From Actinomycetes bacterium (GTDB taxonomy: Bacteria; Actinomycetota; Acidimicrobiia; Acidimicrobiales; Ilumatobacteraceae): a stretch of DNA of 61,103 nt. The notes beneath the pieces are model-generated. The model had not been told where the DNA came from. It saw nothing but the letters and a program-made list of their open reading frames with translations, and did no database searches. Each line of letters starts with the position of its first letter. Position 1 is the first letter of the stretch. The DNA is taken from positions 1-61,103 of the forward strand of contig JANXUF010000072.1 in the NCBI GenBank assembly GCA_025356335.1, read 5' to 3'. This document shows, piece by piece, positions 8,950 through 17,933 of this stretch. The position numbers were made by a program, and so were the translations under genes.

Positions 8950-10224
8950 ATGACTGACGAGCAGGTCGCAGTGCTGGTGAGCCACCTGCTGGACTACATC
9001 GCCGAACTGGCCGTGATCGTCGATCAGACGAGCGTGATCAGGTTTGCCAGCAAGCGCGCCGAACAGATCCTGCGGATGCCGGCCGAGGACTGGATCGGGC
9101 GGCCTGTCTTCGAGGTCATCCATCCAGACGACCTCGCTCTCGGACTCGAGTTGATGGTCAGTGCCAAAGCGACAGGGGCCGGTGTCAAGGAACCGGTGAC
9201 GTTCCGGCTGCAGACCGGTGACGGCACCTGGGTGACCGTCGAGGTCGTTGCCAGCAACGTCATTCTCGCGTCGGGCGAGTTGGCGATGGTCCTCTCGGGC
9301 CGCGAGGTGAGCGCGCGCCGGCCGACCGTCGACATCCTCGACGAGGCGGGTGAGCGCCTGTCGCGCATGTTCGAGGACGCACCGATCGGCATGGCCCAGA
9401 CCGGCCTGGACGGCCGGTTCCTGCGGATCAACCGCAGCTTCGCAGCGATGCTCGGCTACAGCCCGAATCAGCTGACCGGCACGTTGTTCGCCGACCTGCT
9501 GCATCCCGACGACGCAAAGGAGGCTCGCGCCGCGTTCGAACGGCTCGTCAAAGGCGAGGTCACCACCAACCGGCGGTCCGCCAGGTACCTGAGCGTCGAC
9601 GGGAGCATCGTCCACGCTGAAGTCACGTCGACGCTCGTTCGTGACCGCCATGGCGTCCCTCTGTACTGCGCCGCTCAGGCGATCGACATCACCGAACTGC
9701 GCAACGCCCAGGCGGAAGTGCTCTACCACTCGACCCATGACGCCCTCACCGGCCTCGCCAACCGTTCGTTGCTCCTCACCCAACTCTCCCAGGCGCTGGC
9801 GCGAGCGGCGCGCACGCATGCCTCGACCGCAGTGATGTTCCTCGATCTCGACGGTTTCAAGTCGGTCAACGACACGTACGGTCACGCGGCAGGTGACGAA
9901 CTGCTCGTCGAAGTGGCCCGGCGGATCAGCACCACGGTCCGCCACGGAGATATCGCCGCACGGCTCGGCGGTGACGAGTTCGTCGTGATGTGCACGGCCG
10001 CCGAGCACACAGCGGTGCGAGAGGTCGCCACGAGACTTGCCGCCGCCCTGTCGGCACCGTTCCAGCTCGACGTCGCCGAGGTGCAGATCGGTGCCAGCGT
10101 CGGCGTGGCGATCGAATCGGCACCCGTCACCGCCGATGAACTCATCTTGCACGCCGACACCGCCCTGTACCAGGCCAAACGTCAAGGCCGCGGCCAGATC
10201 AGATACCACGGCGCCGAGCCATAG
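8950..10224 (+). CDS. PAS-PAS-GGDEF diguanylate cyclase
   Basis: 424 residues from ATG 8950 (MTDEQVAVLVSHLLDYIAEL); longer in-frame extensions upstream do not look like protein. Two PAS domains are seen, at about 15-125 and 140-260; the second (MFEDAPIGMAQTGLDGRFLR) ends with the usual ITELRNAQ linker. The GGDEF domain occupies about 270-420, with the active-site GGDEF at 340-344. An RHGD at 331-334, five residues before it, is the RxxD inhibitory site, so the enzyme should make c-di-GMP from two GTP and be product-inhibited. There is no membrane segment; the signal sensed by the PAS domains is unknown. It lies beside a broken GGDEF-EAL gene, and a PilZ receptor is encoded at 53214. Confidence 0.85.
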   Translation: MTDEQVAVLVSHLLDYIAELAVIVDQTSVIRFASKRAEQILRMPAEDWIGRPVFEVIHPDDLALGLELMVSAKATGAGVKEPVTFRLQTGDGTWVTVEVVASNVILASGELAMVLSGREVSARRPTVDILDEAGERLSRMFEDAPIGMAQTGLDGRFLRINRSFAAMLGYSPNQLTGTLFADLLHPDDAKEARAAFERLVKGEVTTNRRSARYLSVDGSIVHAEVTSTLVRDRHGVPLYCAAQAIDITELRNAQAEVLYHSTHDALTGLANRSLLLTQLSQALARAARTHASTAVMFLDLDGFKSVNDTYGHAAGDELLVEVARRISTTVRHGDIAARLGGDEFVVMCTAAEHTAVREVATRLAAALSAPFQLDVAEVQIGASVGVAIESAPVTADELILHADTALYQAKRQGRGQIRYHGAEP

Positions 10225-10389
10225 CGGACGACCGCAGCGATTTCGGCGAGTGCACGCAACACGACTTCGACGCCACGTCGAGCGGGATGACGCGCGGGGT
10301 TAAGGAGGGTTACGGACGCACCTGGGCGGGCGCAGTCGATGCCGTCGTCGCCCGATTCGCCGAATTCTGACGACCGGGTCGTCGGTGGT

Positions 10390-13300
10390 TCAGGACGGGT
10401 GTGGTGGGGCGATGGCGAGGTCTGCGGTGTGTTGGGCGTTGGCCGCTTGCAGTGGGATGGCCCGCCCGACGTGGAATCCTTGGGCGTAGTCGACTCCGTG
10501 CTCTGCGAGGTACTCGAGCGTGTCCTGGTTGCCGACGAATTCGGCGATGGTTCGTTTATCGAGGCCTTTGGCGAGGGTCACGACGGCGTCGATGACGAGC
10601 CGGTCGGTGGGGTTCGAAAGGCAGTGGGTGATGAACTCGCCGTCGATCTTGAGGTCGTTGAACGGGAGGTACTTGAGGTAATAGAAGCTGGCGAATCCCG
10701 CTCCGAAGTCGTCGAGGGAGAAGGAGCAGCCGAGCGTCGTCAGGCGGTCGGCGAACTCGCGGCGTCGCCGAGGTTGGCGACAGCGGCGGTTTCGGTGACT
10801 TCGAAGGTGAGTTGGGATGGTTTGATACCCGGTGACTCTGCGAGGCGTTGCTCGATGAACGTGAGCAGATCGTTGTCTCCCATGGAAACGCCTGACAGGT
10901 TGATCTCGAACGCCAGTTCATGGTCCGGGTGGGCGGCGAGCGCAGTGATGGCGTGGTCGACGACCCAGCGGTCGATCCGACTGATCAGGCCGAACTTCTC
11001 GGCAACGCTGAGGAACGTCGCCGGGCTGATGATCGTGCCGTCCTCGGCGATCATCCGGAGCAGGAGTTCGTGGCGTGCGATCTTTCGGGTGGCGAGATGC
11101 ATGATCGGTTGGGCGTACAGGATGAACCGGTCGTGATCGAGCGCGTGCGTGATCCGGTCGACCCAGGCGAGTCGAGCCCTCGTGGTGGGTCGTGTCTCGG
11201 CGGTCTCGTGAACGGCGTACCGGTCCCGCCCCGCCTCCTTTGCGTCGTACATCGCGAGGTCGGCGTTGATCAGGATTTCCGCGCCGGTGAGGTTGGGATC
11301 GTCGAACATCGCAATGCCGATGCTCGTCGTGACCTTTCGTTGGTGCGCGCCTCGGAGCACCGTGACCTCGGCGCGGATGGCGTCGAGAAGGTTGCTCGCG
11401 ACATGTTCGGCGTGATCGCGGGAGGAGTACGGCAGCATCACGGCGAACTCGTCGCCGCCGAGGCGGCCGATCACGTCGGTAGGACGAAGTCGACGACGAA
11501 CGACAGATGCAAGCGAGGCGATGAGTTCGTCGCCGGCGGAATGCCCGAGCGTGTCGTTGATCTGTTTGAAGTGATCGAGATCCAAGACGAGGAGGGCACC
11601 GGCGTGGCCGTGGCGGGCAACCGTCGATACGTGACGGTTGAGGGTGGCTTCGAAGCTGTGGCGGTTCGCCATCCCGGTCAACGGGTCATGGTCGGCAAGG
11701 TGTTGGAGCCGTGACTCGAACTGTTTGCGATCGGTGATGTCCAGGAAGTGACTGAGGAAGTAGAGCGGGCGGTCGTCGTCTCGCACCACTGTGGTCGAGA
11801 GCGTGACCCAGATGTCATGCCCGTCGGCGTGGAGTAGTCGCTTCTCGGTCCGGTAGACATCGGTGAGACCGGAAACCATCGATTCCAACGCCCCGATGCC
11901 GGGCTCGACGTCGTCGTGGTGGGTGATCGACACGAAGTCGCTGGCGCACAATTGCTCGGATGTGTAGCCCATCAGGTTGCAGAGAGCCTGGTTGACCGCT
12001 TCGAAACGGCCGTTCAACTACGTTCGAGCCATCCCGACCGGACCCTCTTCGAAGGCGGTGCGGTACCGGTTCTCCGCTTCCCGGAGGGCCTCTTCGTTCG
12101 CCTTCAGTTGGGTGACATTGGTGACCGTCACCAACAGCTGATCGACCTCGCCGTCAAGATTGGCGATGGGCACGGCAGCGAAGTGAAAGTCGAGCCCGGT
12201 GTCGCCAGAGTGGTACTCGAGTGTTCCGGGCTCGACGAACGCAGCGCGATAGAACGGCTCCAGGATGGCCAATTCGGCGGACGTCACAATGTCCTGAAGG
12301 AAGTGACCAGGTTCGACGTTGCGTTCGGCGTAGCGCCACAGGCGAGCGCCCGGTCCCGCAACGAGGAGGAGGCACAACTGCTGGTCGAAGACCATCACTG
12401 CCGTGCCGGGGAGGTGGTCGACGAGTGTGCGGTAGCGGGCTGCGGTGCGTTCGAGCACCACCAGCAGTTCAGCCTTGGCGATGAATCCGCCGGCGATTCC
12501 GGCGATCACCTCCAGGCCGAGGATGTCGTGGTCACTGAACGCCGATTGGCGCGTCGACGCGACTGTCAGCACACCGAGGGCAGCTCCGCCGTCGGTGGCC
12601 ATCAAGGGCATCACCACGCCTGATCGGCAGTCGGCTACGGGCTCGCCCGGTCCCACGCCGTCTGTCCATAGAGCAGGCAGCTCGCTTTCCATGCATGCGG
12701 CAGCGAGGGAACCCTGCGCCGTCCGCCGAGCGCCGATCTCGACCCCTGGCACGCCGCGTGCGGCCTGACAGACGAGGTCCTCGCCGTCACGAACTTCGAC
12801 CGTTACGCAGTCGGCCTGTGACAGCGACTGGGCCCAATCGGCGACACGAACAGCAATCTGGCTGGCGTCGAAGTCGAGTGAACTGATGACTCGCTGAGCG
12901 CGGGCCAGCACCTCCAACCTTCTCCCGTTCGCGATCCGTTCGCGATCCGCTTCAGCGCCGGGACGGACGACGCCGTCAGGCGTGTCACGTCCTCCTCGGC
13001 GAAAACGGGCGCCAGCGGATGGAGTGGTCATCGAGGGGGCATGCTGCCTATCGATGTGCATCTCGCGGGCGGCGTCCCGGAACAACGAATCGGCCGTCGA
13101 TGACGGTCGGCTTTCGGTGAAGCCGACCGACACCGTGCCCATCACCTCGACCTCGCCGACTTGGAACGGCGCAGCCATCACCCTCCGCAGCCGCGCCGCC
13201 AACTCGACCGCGCCAGGTCGGTCGAGGCCGGCGCAGATCAGCACGATCTCGCCGGTCTCGAATCGAAACAGCTGGTCCTCGGCGCGCAACACCCGGCGGG

Positions 13301-13937
13301 CGCAAAGAGCGATCTTGCATGACAACTCGTCGCCGATGTTGTGTCCGTGACGGTCCTTGACGTCGTTCAACGTGTTGAGCTCGATGAAGTGGACCCACAC
13401 CGAACCGGGGGTCACCGCAGCGAGAGCGAGTTGCTCGTCCAGGTACTTCACGGCCGAACGGCGGTTCGGAAAGCCGGTGAGTTCGTCGTGATCGGCGATC
13501 GTGCCGAGCCGGTCCGCAAGCAGCTTGCGGGCGGTCACATCGATGTGGAACACGACGATTCCAGCACCGTCGACGATCGGGGCCCCCGATGCCTGCAGGA
13601 GGAAGCATCGATCCTCCGCCGGGGACGGACATGGATACTTGAAGTCCATCCGCTGCCGTTCTCCGGCCAAGATCTGCCGGAGCTCGCGCGCCACCCGGCC
13701 GGCGCCCTCCACCCCGAGCGCCGTTGCTCGATCGCACACGGCCAGATAGTCCACGCCCGTTGAGGTGGTAGCCGGGTCGCCGTCGTTCAGGTGTGAGAAC
13801 AGCCTCCACGACTCGTTGGTGTCGACGATGATCCCGGCTCCGTCGAGCAATGCGGCGCTGGCGCCGAACCGGTTGAAGGCGACAGCCCGCCTGGCGAGCG
13901 ACGCCGTCTCGACATGCCGTGTCAGGGGCGCAGGCAT
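10390..13937 (-). pseudogene. PAS/GAF/GGDEF-EAL c-di-GMP turnover protein, broken twice
   Basis: Restored, this would be about 1180 residues. From ATG 13937: a PAS-like region, a degenerate GGDEF (FETGEI in place of the signature), a GAF domain, PAS domains, an intact GGDEF (RPTD I-site five residues before GGDEF), then EAL. A TAG at 12018-12020 interrupts the third PAS (EEGPVGMART, stop, LNGRFEAVN) in perfect register. Near 10762 one base is missing: the frame closes after VANLGDAASSPTA while the next frame continues FADRLTTLGCSFSLDDFGAG to a stop at 10390. The EAL signature reads ELL and the DDFG metal motif is intact. The downstream piece (10740-12017) could make PAS-GGDEF only if re-initiated at a TTG. 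Neighbour of the intact cyclase at 8950. Confidence 0.8.
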
Positions 13938-13944
13938 CGTCTTG

Positions 13945-14151
13945 TCAGCCCCTGACGCTGGTGTCGGCTGCGGCGAAGTCCAGGCGACGGCGCATTCCGG
14001 AACCTGGGAGGCGATCGACGATCACGACATGTGGCACGCCAGCCGCCCAATATCCCGCCGCAACGCATCGGCCCCAGCTCCGCCGAGAAGAGAGATCGGC
14101 CGGTTCGAAGCGCCCGCCTACCCGGAGCGTCGATTCGTTCATGGATTGCAT
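13945..14151 (-). CDS. Small ORF upstream of the GGDEF-EAL gene
   Basis: 68 codons starting ATG at 14151 (or 14142) with GAGGGG upstream, ending seven bases before the ATG of the large c-di-GMP gene. The translation (MQSMNESTLRVGGRFEP ...) matches no family I know, and codon use is not distinctive. The ribosome site and operon-like spacing are the only support. The rest of 13938-14487 appears non-coding. Confidence 0.25.
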   Translation of the reverse strand: MQSMNESTLRVGGRFEPADLSSRRSWGRCVAAGYWAAGVPHVVIVDRLPGSGMRRRLDFAAADTSVRG

Positions 14152-14439
14152 TCCCCTCGACGTGAGCGCGTACCAATTGCGTCATCGGGGTCTCGGACGA
14201 CTACACCGCACCGTACCACCACCCAGAGCGCACCTCACAACACTTCTCGTCGTGCGACCGGACGGTGACAGGCAACATCTCGAACGTCCGGTTCGCCCTG
14301 TGCACTGATGCTCAGGTGGTCAACGGCAGCAGCCATGACCACGATAGGACCGGGTGCCGTCGGTGGCGAGGCGTGGAGTGCCGTCGGGATCCAGATGCAC
14401 GGGAACCGGGTCGGCGAGGACACCGTCGAAGGAGCGACG

Positions 14440-14454
14440 GATCATCATGATCCG
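14440..14454. promoter_or_regulatory. Palindrome related to the GntR operator, 3' of the regulator gene
   Basis: GGATCATCATGATCC is a 15-base palindrome with a central C. Its core TCATCATGAT is shared with the operator boxes at 15337 and 15401, but no promoter is evident next to it. It could be an auxiliary operator or chance. Confidence 0.3.
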
Positions 14455-14487
14455 AGGGTGCTGCGGGCGCGATCCGGAACGCTGTGC

Positions 14488-15252
14488 CTACTTCCATTGG
14501 ATGTGATCGTCGAGCGACCCGAGCAACTCGCCGTCGAGGTGCCGGCCGATGCCGAGGATGTGTTGCTCCATCGACTCGGCGGCCTGTGTGTGCTGCCCGT
14601 CGGCGATGGCGTCTGCGATACGCAGATGATCCGTAGCGATGACATTGTGCAGGCTCGTCAGGTTCTCGAGATCGACGACATGACGGCTGATGATCAGGCC
14701 CATCGTCTGCAACCAAATCTGCAACACGGAGTTCTGTGCAAGCGTTGCCACGGCACCATGGAACGATGCATGGTGGGAGACGAAGGTCTGCTGATCGGTT
14801 CCGGCGAGGCTGTCCGGCGAACGGTACGGCGCCATCGTCCGCCGTCGGATTCCATCGTCGGGATGGCTCGCGGCGCGACGGGCGAGCGCAGACTCGGCCA
14901 TGACCCACGCCTCGATCAACTCGCGGTATGTGCCGCCTGCCAGGTGGAAATACAGCGTGGAGATGCGCCCGAGGTTGGCGGGATCGACCGAATGGATGAT
15001 CGGCCCGCCCCCTGGACCACGCTTCATCGTCAGCATGCCCTGTGCCTCGAGCAGTCTGAGTCCCTCGCGAAACGACTCTCTGCTGACGCCGTAGTGCTCG
15101 ATCATCACGGCCTCTCCTGCGAGATGATCGCCCGGCCGCAGCCGTCCGGTGACAATGTCACCGACGATGCGTCTGGCCACCGTCTCGCTCGTCTTCACCT
15201 GCGTCACCATCGCACCGGTCGATTCGATCGGGAGCCCTTGTTTCATCACCAT
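14488..15252 (-). CDS. GntR-family transcriptional regulator, FadR subfamily
   Basis: 254 residues. The ATG at 15252 is preceded by GGGAG seven bases upstream; a longer frame to 15405 crosses the promoter and is rejected. The N-terminal winged helix is clear (ETVARRIVGDIVTGRLRPGD, 'MIEHYGVSRESFREGLRLLEAQGML') and the C-terminal all-helical FCD domain spans about 100-230 ('HASFHGAVATLAQNSVLQIWLQ'). FadR-type members usually sense an organic acid or similar small ligand and repress neighbouring catabolic or transport genes. It is divergent from the ABC importer at 15546, and its own promoter and the importer promoter both carry the same operator. Confidence 0.85.
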   Translation of the reverse strand: MVMKQGLPIESTGAMVTQVKTSETVARRIVGDIVTGRLRPGDHLAGEAVMIEHYGVSRESFREGLRLLEAQGMLTMKRGPGGGPIIHSVDPANLGRISTLYFHLAGGTYRELIEAWVMAESALARRAASHPDDGIRRRTMAPYRSPDSLAGTDQQTFVSHHASFHGAVATLAQNSVLQIWLQTMGLIISRHVVDLENLTSLHNVIATDHLRIADAIADGQHTQAAESMEQHILGIGRHLDGELLGSLDDHIQWK

Positions 15253-15336
15253 GCGATATCTCCCGCGCCGGCATGTTCGGTCATGACCTTGAGCTCCCCG
15301 GTCTCGTTGGAGGATCGCCCGAGAGTGACCTTCGAT

Positions 15337-15369
15337 ATTCATCATGATCATTGAGCGCTCGGCCGTCAA
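15337..15369 (-). promoter_or_regulatory. Promoter and operator A of the GntR regulator
   Basis: On the minus strand, TTGACG (15369-15364), a 17-base spacer and CATGAT (15346-15341) form a promoter-like pair reading towards the regulator gene. The 12-mer ATCATGATGAAT occupies 15348-15337 and covers the -10, so bound repressor should block the polymerase: autoregulation. Confidence 0.65.
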
Positions 15370-15373
15370 CCCC

Positions 15374-15413
15374 TTGACAACGACCGTCAGCTCACTTATC
15401 ATCATGATGAATA
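15374..15413 (+). promoter_or_regulatory. Promoter and operator B of the ABC importer operon
   Basis: TTGACA (15374-15379), 17 bases, then TATCAT (15397-15402) is a near-consensus promoter. The perfect 12-bp palindrome TCATCATGATGA (15399-15410), inside TTATCATCATGATGAATA, overlaps the -10 and contains the shared ATCATGATGAAT at 15401-15412. Layout implies repression by the adjacent GntR protein. Confidence 0.7.
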
Positions 15414-15545
15414 GCCGGACGTCATCCGACAGCGGCTACCGGGGAAGCGGCAGGGGAACCACATCCGCATCGCCTACACCGCTGCACCAGCGGAACATTG
15501 TGTCGCTGCTTCCGCGCGACGCTTCCACAAATGAGGGGGAATCGA

Positions 15546-16736
15546 ATGCTTCACGATCGGTCTCGACGCACTACTGTCGGCCTGGCCTGCGCAATCGTGT
15601 TATCGACGATTGCCGCAGCGTGCGGTAGCAGCACCAAGTCGAGTAGTTCGACCGTCCCTGCCGGCTCTACGCCGATCGCCACCACGACACCCGCTGCCGG
15701 GACGATAGCGACGCCGGCCGGGTCCGCAGCCGCTTCCGCCGCCGGCCCGACGACTGCGGCAGGTTCGACCAATCCTGCCGGCTCGGCGACGCCTGCTGCG
15801 AACAGTGCGGCCTGGGATGATGTCATCGCCAAGGCAAAGAAGGAGGGCACTGTCACCATCTATTCGAGCCAGAGCCTCGACCAGTTGAACGATCTTGCAA
15901 CCCGCTTCAAGGCTGCCTACGGCATTACCGTGACGGTGGTCCGAGATATCGACGGGAACATCCAGGTCAAGGCTCAGGCTGAGCACGACGCCAGTAAGGG
16001 CATCGGCGATGTCATCGTCCAGGCAACGGCGTCGTGGGACGTCAAGGAGAGTGCTGCTGGTCTCTTCACGACGTTCTCCGGTCCGGCGATCGATGATCCG
16101 AACTACGACAAAGCGAACAACGTGTCACCCAAGGCCGACTATCTCGTCGCTTCCGCGGCCGTGCTGACGTTCGGCTGGAACACGGCGCAATATCCGAAGG
16201 GCCTCAAGGACTACCCGGACCTGCTCGACCCGGCACTCAAGGGCCAGATCGGCGTCATCGAACCGAGCGTCGCCTCGATCGTCGACTTCTGGCTGTATCT
16301 CGAGGGCAAATACGGCAAGGACTTCACCGACAAGCTCGCTGCTCAGAACCCGAAGATCTATGCGAGTTCGCTTCCGATGGGTCAGGCGATGGCGTCAGGC
16401 GAGATATCGGCGGCGCTCTTCGTCGGAATCCAGACCGACGCCAAGAAGACGGGGGCTCCCGTCGATTCCGGTCTGTCCGACACGGTGTGGGGCGCGCTGT
16501 TCAAGGAGTCGGTACTGGCAACTTCACCGCATCCAAATGCCGCCCAGTTGCTCGCCAACTTCATCCTCACCGAGCCCGGTCAGGAAGCCCTCGCCCGTCT
16601 GGCGGGTTCAGTGTTGCCCAACGTCCCCGGTGCAGTCACGACGACCAGCAAGGTCCACAAACAGGATCTGTCGATTCTCACTCCGGATTTCGTCGCTGCA
16701 TATCAGGCCCGCTGGAACGGCCTGTTCAAGCACTGA
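15546..16736 (+). CDS. ABC transporter substrate-binding lipoprotein (FbpA/SBP_bac_6-like)
   Basis: 396 residues. The ATG at 15546 has GAGGGGG five bases upstream. Signal peptide with lipobox (LSTIAAAC) followed by a long low-complexity Ser/Thr/Pro/Ala/Gly tether (about 25-95), then a binding domain starting AAWDDVIAKAKKEGTVTIYS. The fold pattern is that of the iron(III)/phosphonate/thiamine-type cluster D binding proteins. The tyrosine pair used by ferric-binding proteins is not evident, so an organic ligand is as likely as iron. First gene of the operon with ATPase and permease; repressed by the divergent GntR protein by inference. Confidence 0.85.
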   Translation: MLHDRSRRTTVGLACAIVLSTIAAACGSSTKSSSSTVPAGSTPIATTTPAAGTIATPAGSAAASAAGPTTAAGSTNPAGSATPAANSAAWDDVIAKAKKEGTVTIYSSQSLDQLNDLATRFKAAYGITVTVVRDIDGNIQVKAQAEHDASKGIGDVIVQATASWDVKESAAGLFTTFSGPAIDDPNYDKANNVSPKADYLVASAAVLTFGWNTAQYPKGLKDYPDLLDPALKGQIGVIEPSVASIVDFWLYLEGKYGKDFTDKLAAQNPKIYASSLPMGQAMASGEISAALFVGIQTDAKKTGAPVDSGLSDTVWGALFKESVLATSPHPNAAQLLANFILTEPGQEALARLAGSVLPNVPGAVTTTSKVHKQDLSILTPDFVAAYQARWNGLFKH

Positions 16737-16781
16737 GCCGGTCTGCTACGTGCCAGACCGTCCACGGCGAAAGGTGACGAG

Positions 16782-17933
16782 ATGTCCCACATACGCATCG
16801 AGGGGTTGACAAAGCACTTCGTCGGCAAGCCGCCGACGAAAGCGGTGGACGACCTGCACATCGAGATCGAGGAGGGCGAATTCCTCGTCCTCCTCGGTCC
16901 GAGCGGCTGTGGCAAGACCACGACGCTGCGATGCCTTGCCGGACTGGAAACGCCGAGCGGTGGGCGTATCTCATTCGACGACCAAGTCGTCTTCGACGCC
17001 GAACGGCGGATCAATCGATCACCGGACAAACGCAAGATCGGCATGGTGTTCCAGTCGTACGCGTTGTGGCCGCACATGACAGTTCGCAAGAACATCGCCT
17101 ACCCGCTGCGCGCCAGGAGACTGAAGCAGGGCCTGCGCAACGGGTGGGTCGAGGAGACCGCGAAAATGGTCGACTGTGTTGCGCTGCTCGACCGCTATCC
17201 GGCGCAATTGAGCGGCGGTCAGCAGCAGCGTGTCGCTCTTGCCAGGGGCCTCGTTGCGCGGCCGGACCTGCTGCTGTTCGACGAGCCGCTGAGCAACCTC
17301 GATGCCCGATTGCGAGATCACGTGCGCGCCGAACTCCACGAGGTGCACGGCCGTCTCGGATTCACCGCTGTCTTCGTCATCCACGACCAGTCGGAGGCAC
17401 TGGCGCTCGGTGATCGGTTGGCGATCATGCGTCACGGCCGGGTGGAGCAGTACGACACGCCGCAGCAAGTGTTCGAGCACCCGATCAGTGAGTACGTCGC
17501 CGCATTCATCGGTATGGACAACCGGGTCGTCTGTACCTACCAGGACGGCCGATGGGCGGCAGCTGGCCGACCGATCGGCGGTAGCGAGCTTGGCATTGCC
17601 GGCACGGCCCCCGTCGCCATGCGGCTGCGTGCAGACGACCTCCAGGTCACTCCGTGTGACGCGTCGGTCGGAGCAAACATGTCGAGTCTCGACGCCGTTG
17701 TCGTCGACGCCGAGTACGGCGGACGCCATCTCGATGTCGTCCTCGACGCCAACGGCACGCGGCTGTTCGCGAGGATTCCGTCCGGCGTGTCCGACAGTTG
17801 GGCACGAGGACTGAAACAGAACGATCCGGTGCGCGCCTCGTTCCGCCAATCGGACGCCCACTTCTTCGACGATGAAACAGGCTCCGGTGCGTCGGACATC
17901 GCCGAGCCTGTGTTGAATGCCGTCGACTCATGA
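16782..17933 (+). CDS. ABC transporter ATP-binding protein (PotA/FbpC type)
   Basis: 383 residues. Walker A GPSGCGKTT, Q-loop 'MVFQSYALWPHMTV', signature LSGGQQQRVALARGL, Walker B LLLFDEPLSNLDA and the switch His in VIHDQSEA are all intact, so it should hydrolyse ATP. The C-terminal 130 residues form a TOBE-type regulatory domain, as in PotA/FbpC/MalK importers. It starts 45 bases after the binding protein and overlaps the permease by four bases (ATGA), implying translational coupling and a fixed stoichiometry. Confidence 0.9.
   Translation: MSHIRIEGLTKHFVGKPPTKAVDDLHIEIEEGEFLVLLGPSGCGKTTTLRCLAGLETPSGGRISFDDQVVFDAERRINRSPDKRKIGMVFQSYALWPHMTVRKNIAYPLRARRLKQGLRNGWVEETAKMVDCVALLDRYPAQLSGGQQQRVALARGLVARPDLLLFDEPLSNLDARLRDHVRAELHEVHGRLGFTAVFVIHDQSEALALGDRLAIMRHGRVEQYDTPQQVFEHPISEYVAAFIGMDNRVVCTYQDGRWAAAGRPIGGSELGIAGTAPVAMRLRADDLQVTPCDASVGANMSSLDAVVVDAEYGGRHLDVVLDANGTRLFARIPSGVSDSWARGLKQNDPVRASFRQSDAHFFDDETGSGASDIAEPVLNAVDS

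Noticed and set aside
8815..10209. 464-codon minus-strand frame opposite the diguanylate cyclase
   Set aside because: The plus strand encodes an unmistakable PAS-PAS-GGDEF protein; the reverse translation has no domain.
6388..12020. TAG recoding (amber read as an amino acid), suggested by two in-frame TAG codons
   Set aside because: Many intact genes in the window end in TAG, for example lon and the LLM oxidoreductase, and both interrupted genes also carry frameshifts; decay is simpler.
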